From: Micromonospora chokoriensis
GTDB taxonomy: Bacteria > Actinomycetota > Actinomycetes > Mycobacteriales > Micromonosporaceae
Direction: 5' to 3'
Length of the DNA: 64,000 nucleotides
Assembly (NCBI RefSeq): GCF_900091505.1
Contig: NZ_LT607409.1
Coordinates: 620,001-684,000 of the forward strand
The notes under the pieces are model-generated. The model had not been told where the DNA came from, ran no database searches, and saw nothing but the letters and a program-made list of their open reading frames with translations. Shown in pieces: positions 61,773 through 64,000 of this stretch. Position 1 is the stretch's first letter. Every line of letters begins with the position of its first letter. Both the position numbers and the translations under genes were made by a program.

Positions 61773-64000
61773 CACTGCGGCGTAACGGTGGCTTCCTGTC
61801 GACGATCCTCGACGACTTGGAAGACCTCGAACTGCCGCTACTGACGTGGGGCGTCACCACAGGCAGCTTGGCCCACGACGAGGTCATGACCGTCATCGCC
61901 GAACGGCTCGGCGACCCGGACGCACCCACCGACGTCAGCGCCGAAGAGATTCGCGAGGCTTTGCTCGACGCCGCGCTGCTGTTCTCGGTGCCCAACATGT
62001 CCCCGAAGCGCTACCGCACCCGCATGGGTGAAACAGTCCGGCTCACCAGCCGACTCCGACAACTGTTTCCCCTACGTCAGCCCGCCGCGCCACCGCCCCG
62101 ATGGTGGCAGCACGGCAAGACACTCGTCGCCGACTTCCGGCTGCACGTCAACCGGCGCCGCTACCCGAGTCGGAACATCTCCGCCGACGCTGCGCTGGCC
62201 ACACTCGCTAGATTGCCGGGGTGGTCTGATCACGACACGGCCATCGCCCGAGCGCAACTGGGCGACTTCGACTTGGCTGGGTTCCAGATCGAAGGCACGA
62301 CAGCTGTCCTGAGCGACGTCAGGTCTCGCCGCAACGCCGGAATCGTCGTCGGCGCAGGTACTGGTAGTGGAAAGACGCTGAGCTTTTACCTGCCGGCTTT
62401 CCTGGCCATGGCCGGCCACGCCCGGGCAGGTGGCACCGGCGTGCACACCCTCGCTTTGTATCCCCGCATCGAGTTGCTCCGTGACCAACTGCGCGAGGCA
62501 GTCAAGGCCGCGCTACGCGTCAACGCTGCCCAGGAGCAGCGCGGTGCTCGCCGCCTGCGGATCGGCGTTCTGTACGGTGACACCCCCCAAAGCCTGCAGC
62601 AGTTGGAGTCCGGTACCGCGGCGCATCTCAAGCGCGGCTGGGCCGAGCGCGGTAACGATTTGCTCTGCCCCTACCTGAGATGCCCCACATGCGGCGGAGA
62701 ACTCGTGTGGAGCAGACAGGATCGCGCGGACCACCGGGAGCGGGTCCGGTGCACCAGCGCGTCGTGCGGCACCACGATCTCCGATCTGGCGCTCACCCGT
62801 GACACGCTTCGGCAGTCGCCGCCCGACCTACTGTTCACCACCACGGAGATGCTCAACCGCAACTCCACCGACCCCGGCCTCGGGACCCTCCTCGGCTGGT
62901 TCGGGCCACGGCGGCCCAGCCTCGTCCTGCTCGACGAGGCCCACACCTACACCGGAATGCATGGCGCCCAGGTCGGCCTGCTGCTACGCCGGTGGCGCCA
63001 CGCACTGCGTGCCCCGGTGACGATCGTCGGGCTCAGCGCCACCCTTCGCGATGCCGCCGCGTTCTTCGGCCAGCTCACCGGGCTGCCCGACGCGTCGCTG
63101 GACTACATCACCCCCGGGGACAACGATTTCGAGGAGGAAGGACGGGAGTACGCCATCGCACTGCGATCCGACCCGGTGTCCGGCACCAGCCAGCTGTCCA
63201 CGTCGATCCAAACCGCGATGCTCTACGGCCGAGTCCTCGACTTGCCCGGCCGAGAGTTCCTGCACGGATCGAGGGGGTTCCTCTTCACCGACGATCTTGA
63301 CGTGACGAACCGCTTTTACGACGACCTTCGTGACGCCGAAGGGCAGCAGGGCATCCAGCGCGCACGTCGAGCCGGCAACGTGCTGGCAGGCCTGCGGTCG
63401 CCCGACGCGCAGCACTGGAGCGAGCGCTACACTGATGGCCAGTCGTGGGATCTTGTCAAGCAGATCGGCCGAGACCTCGACCCGATGGCCACCGTCGGCG
63501 AGCTCCAGATCGGACGAACCTCCTCGCAGGATGCGGGCGTCGACCAACACGCCGATCTCATCGTCGCCACCGCGTCGCTCGAGGTGGGCTACGACGACGA
63601 CCGCGTTGGACTCGTCCTTCAGCACAAGGCCCCACATGACGCCGCCGCGTTCATTCAACGCCGCGGCCGGGCAGGCCGCCGCCGCGGTACCCGCCCCTGG
63701 ACCGTGGTGACTTTATCCGACTACGGCCGCGACCGGCTGGCCTATCAGGCCTATGACATGCTGTTCTCGCCAGAACTGGCCGCCACCCGCCTGCCCATCG
63801 GCAACCGCTTCGTCCTGAAGATCCAGGGCACGCAGGCCATGCTTGACTGGCTCGCCGCTATGCTGCGTCGCAACCAGGTCGACGTGCGCCGCGTACTGAC
63901 CGCGCCCGTTCCCGGTACCCGGCCGATGCCAGACCACTACGTCACCCCCCTGGCCGACCTGCTGGAGCAACTGCTCACCGACGCGGCGCTGCAAGACAGT
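61769..64000 (+). CDS. dpdJ: DpdJ, DEAH helicase (cut by window edge)
   Basis: The frame is open from a GTG at 61769 (overlapping the dpdI stop) to the window end, 744 codons so far. Motifs: VVGAGTGSGKTLSFYLPAF (Walker A, about 197-203), LVLLDEAHTYTG (about 389-392), TIVGLSATLRDAAAF, a zinc-ribbon-like insert between them (LRCPTCGGEL, SASCGTT), and IQRRGRAGRRRGTRP as motif VI. This is the Dpd/MrfA-like SF2 helicase type. DpdJ is a restriction-side gene. The remainder, and probably dpdK and dpdD, would follow beyond the edge. Confidence 0.88.
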   Translation, partial: MTLRRNGGFLSTILDDLEDLELPLLTWGVTTGSLAHDEVMTVIAERLGDPDAPTDVSAEEIREALLDAALLFSVPNMSPKRYRTRMGETVRLTSRLRQLFPLRQPAAPPPRWWQHGKTLVADFRLHVNRRRYPSRNISADAALATLARLPGWSDHDTAIARAQLGDFDLAGFQIEGTTAVLSDVRSRRNAGIVVGAGTGSGKTLSFYLPAFLAMAGHARAGGTGVHTLALYPRIELLRDQLREAVKAALRVNAAQEQRGARRLRIGVLYGDTPQSLQQLESGTAAHLKRGWAERGNDLLCPYLRCPTCGGELVWSRQDRADHRERVRCTSASCGTTISDLALTRDTLRQSPPDLLFTTTEMLNRNSTDPGLGTLLGWFGPRRPSLVLLDEAHTYTGMHGAQVGLLLRRWRHALRAPVTIVGLSATLRDAAAFFGQLTGLPDASLDYITPGDNDFEEEGREYAIALRSDPVSGTSQLSTSIQTAMLYGRVLDLPGREFLHGSRGFLFTDDLDVTNRFYDDLRDAEGQQGIQRARRAGNVLAGLRSPDAQHWSERYTDGQSWDLVKQIGRDLDPMATVGELQIGRTSSQDAGVDQHADLIVATASLEVGYDDDRVGLVLQHKAPHDAAAFIQRRGRAGRRRGTRPWTVVTLSDYGRDRLAYQAYDMLFSPELAATRLPIGNRFVLKIQGTQAMLDWLAAMLRRNQVDVRRVLTAPVPGTRPMPDHYVTPLADLLEQLLTDAALQDS

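Overview
This window is GC-rich actinobacterial DNA, most likely from Micromonospora or a close relative. The evidence is a chromosomal run comparable to the Mycobacterium tuberculosis Rv1207-Rv1223 neighbourhood (folP2, DivIVA-like, tag, DUF3117, O-methyltransferase, htrA), a clgR-clpP pair, korAB, a DUF6244 gene of a type I associate with Micromonosporaceae, and frequent GTG/TTG starts with overlapping stop/start codons.

Positions 1-21668 are chromosomal core. They hold the 5' part of an HtrA-like protease gene with a 57-bp tandem repeat, an O-methyltransferase, leucyl aminopeptidase, DUF3117, a PaaX-like regulator, an enoyl-CoA hydratase, a DUF1800/DUF1501 pair, tag, SRPBCC, DivIVA-like, folP2, a lone nuoA, a wall-anchored-type surface protein, korAB, a divergent azoR/marR pair, a TrkA-type potassium channel, clgR/clpP and a DoxX-like protein. 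Two decayed lipoprotein-type genes lie at the end of this part.

Positions 21669-38176 form a complete integrative conjugative element of the actinomycete (AICE) type, bounded by a 44-bp direct repeat. The right copy is the 3' half of an intact tRNA-Arg(CCT) gene. It carries int, xis, a RepSA-like initiator, a TraB/FtsK translocase, DUF2637 and DUF3307 membrane proteins, small Zn-ribbon proteins, and a control module of HD hydrolase, NUDIX hydrolase and an HTH-DUF5919 regulator. Its left part contains a nested IS481-family element (16-bp target duplication) with an SMI1/KNR4 passenger gene. The transfer region has several intergenic hairpins that share a loop motif but differ in stem sequence.

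Positions 38208-43621 are an accessory strip with much decay: a nucleotidyltransferase remnant, a polymorphic toxin locus, an isolated NUDIX gene, a GNAT gene broken at a C7 tract, and two gene tails joined end to end. In the toxin locus, a DUF6244 gene ends at a GGGAAAC heptamer. A 5-nt spacer and a 9-bp hairpin follow, and the -1 frame continues into a CdiA-type tRNase toxin domain with a SitI3-like immunity gene behind it. This looks like programmed -1 frameshifting.

Positions 44054-64000 (running off the edge) are a nearly gapless operon for 7-deazaguanine DNA modification and restriction, the Dpd system. queC, queE, queD and folE2 supply preQ0 from GTP. A DUF6884/YaaA-like gene (candidate dpdC), two dpdB-like DGQHR genes and dpdA (TGT-like transglycosylase) would insert and process the base. 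dpdE, dpdF, dpdG, dpdH, dpdI and dpdJ form the restriction side with several helicases and an ATPase. dpdD and dpdK are not visible and may lie beyond the right edge. The only break in translational coupling is at about 51042-51302, between the modification and restriction halves.
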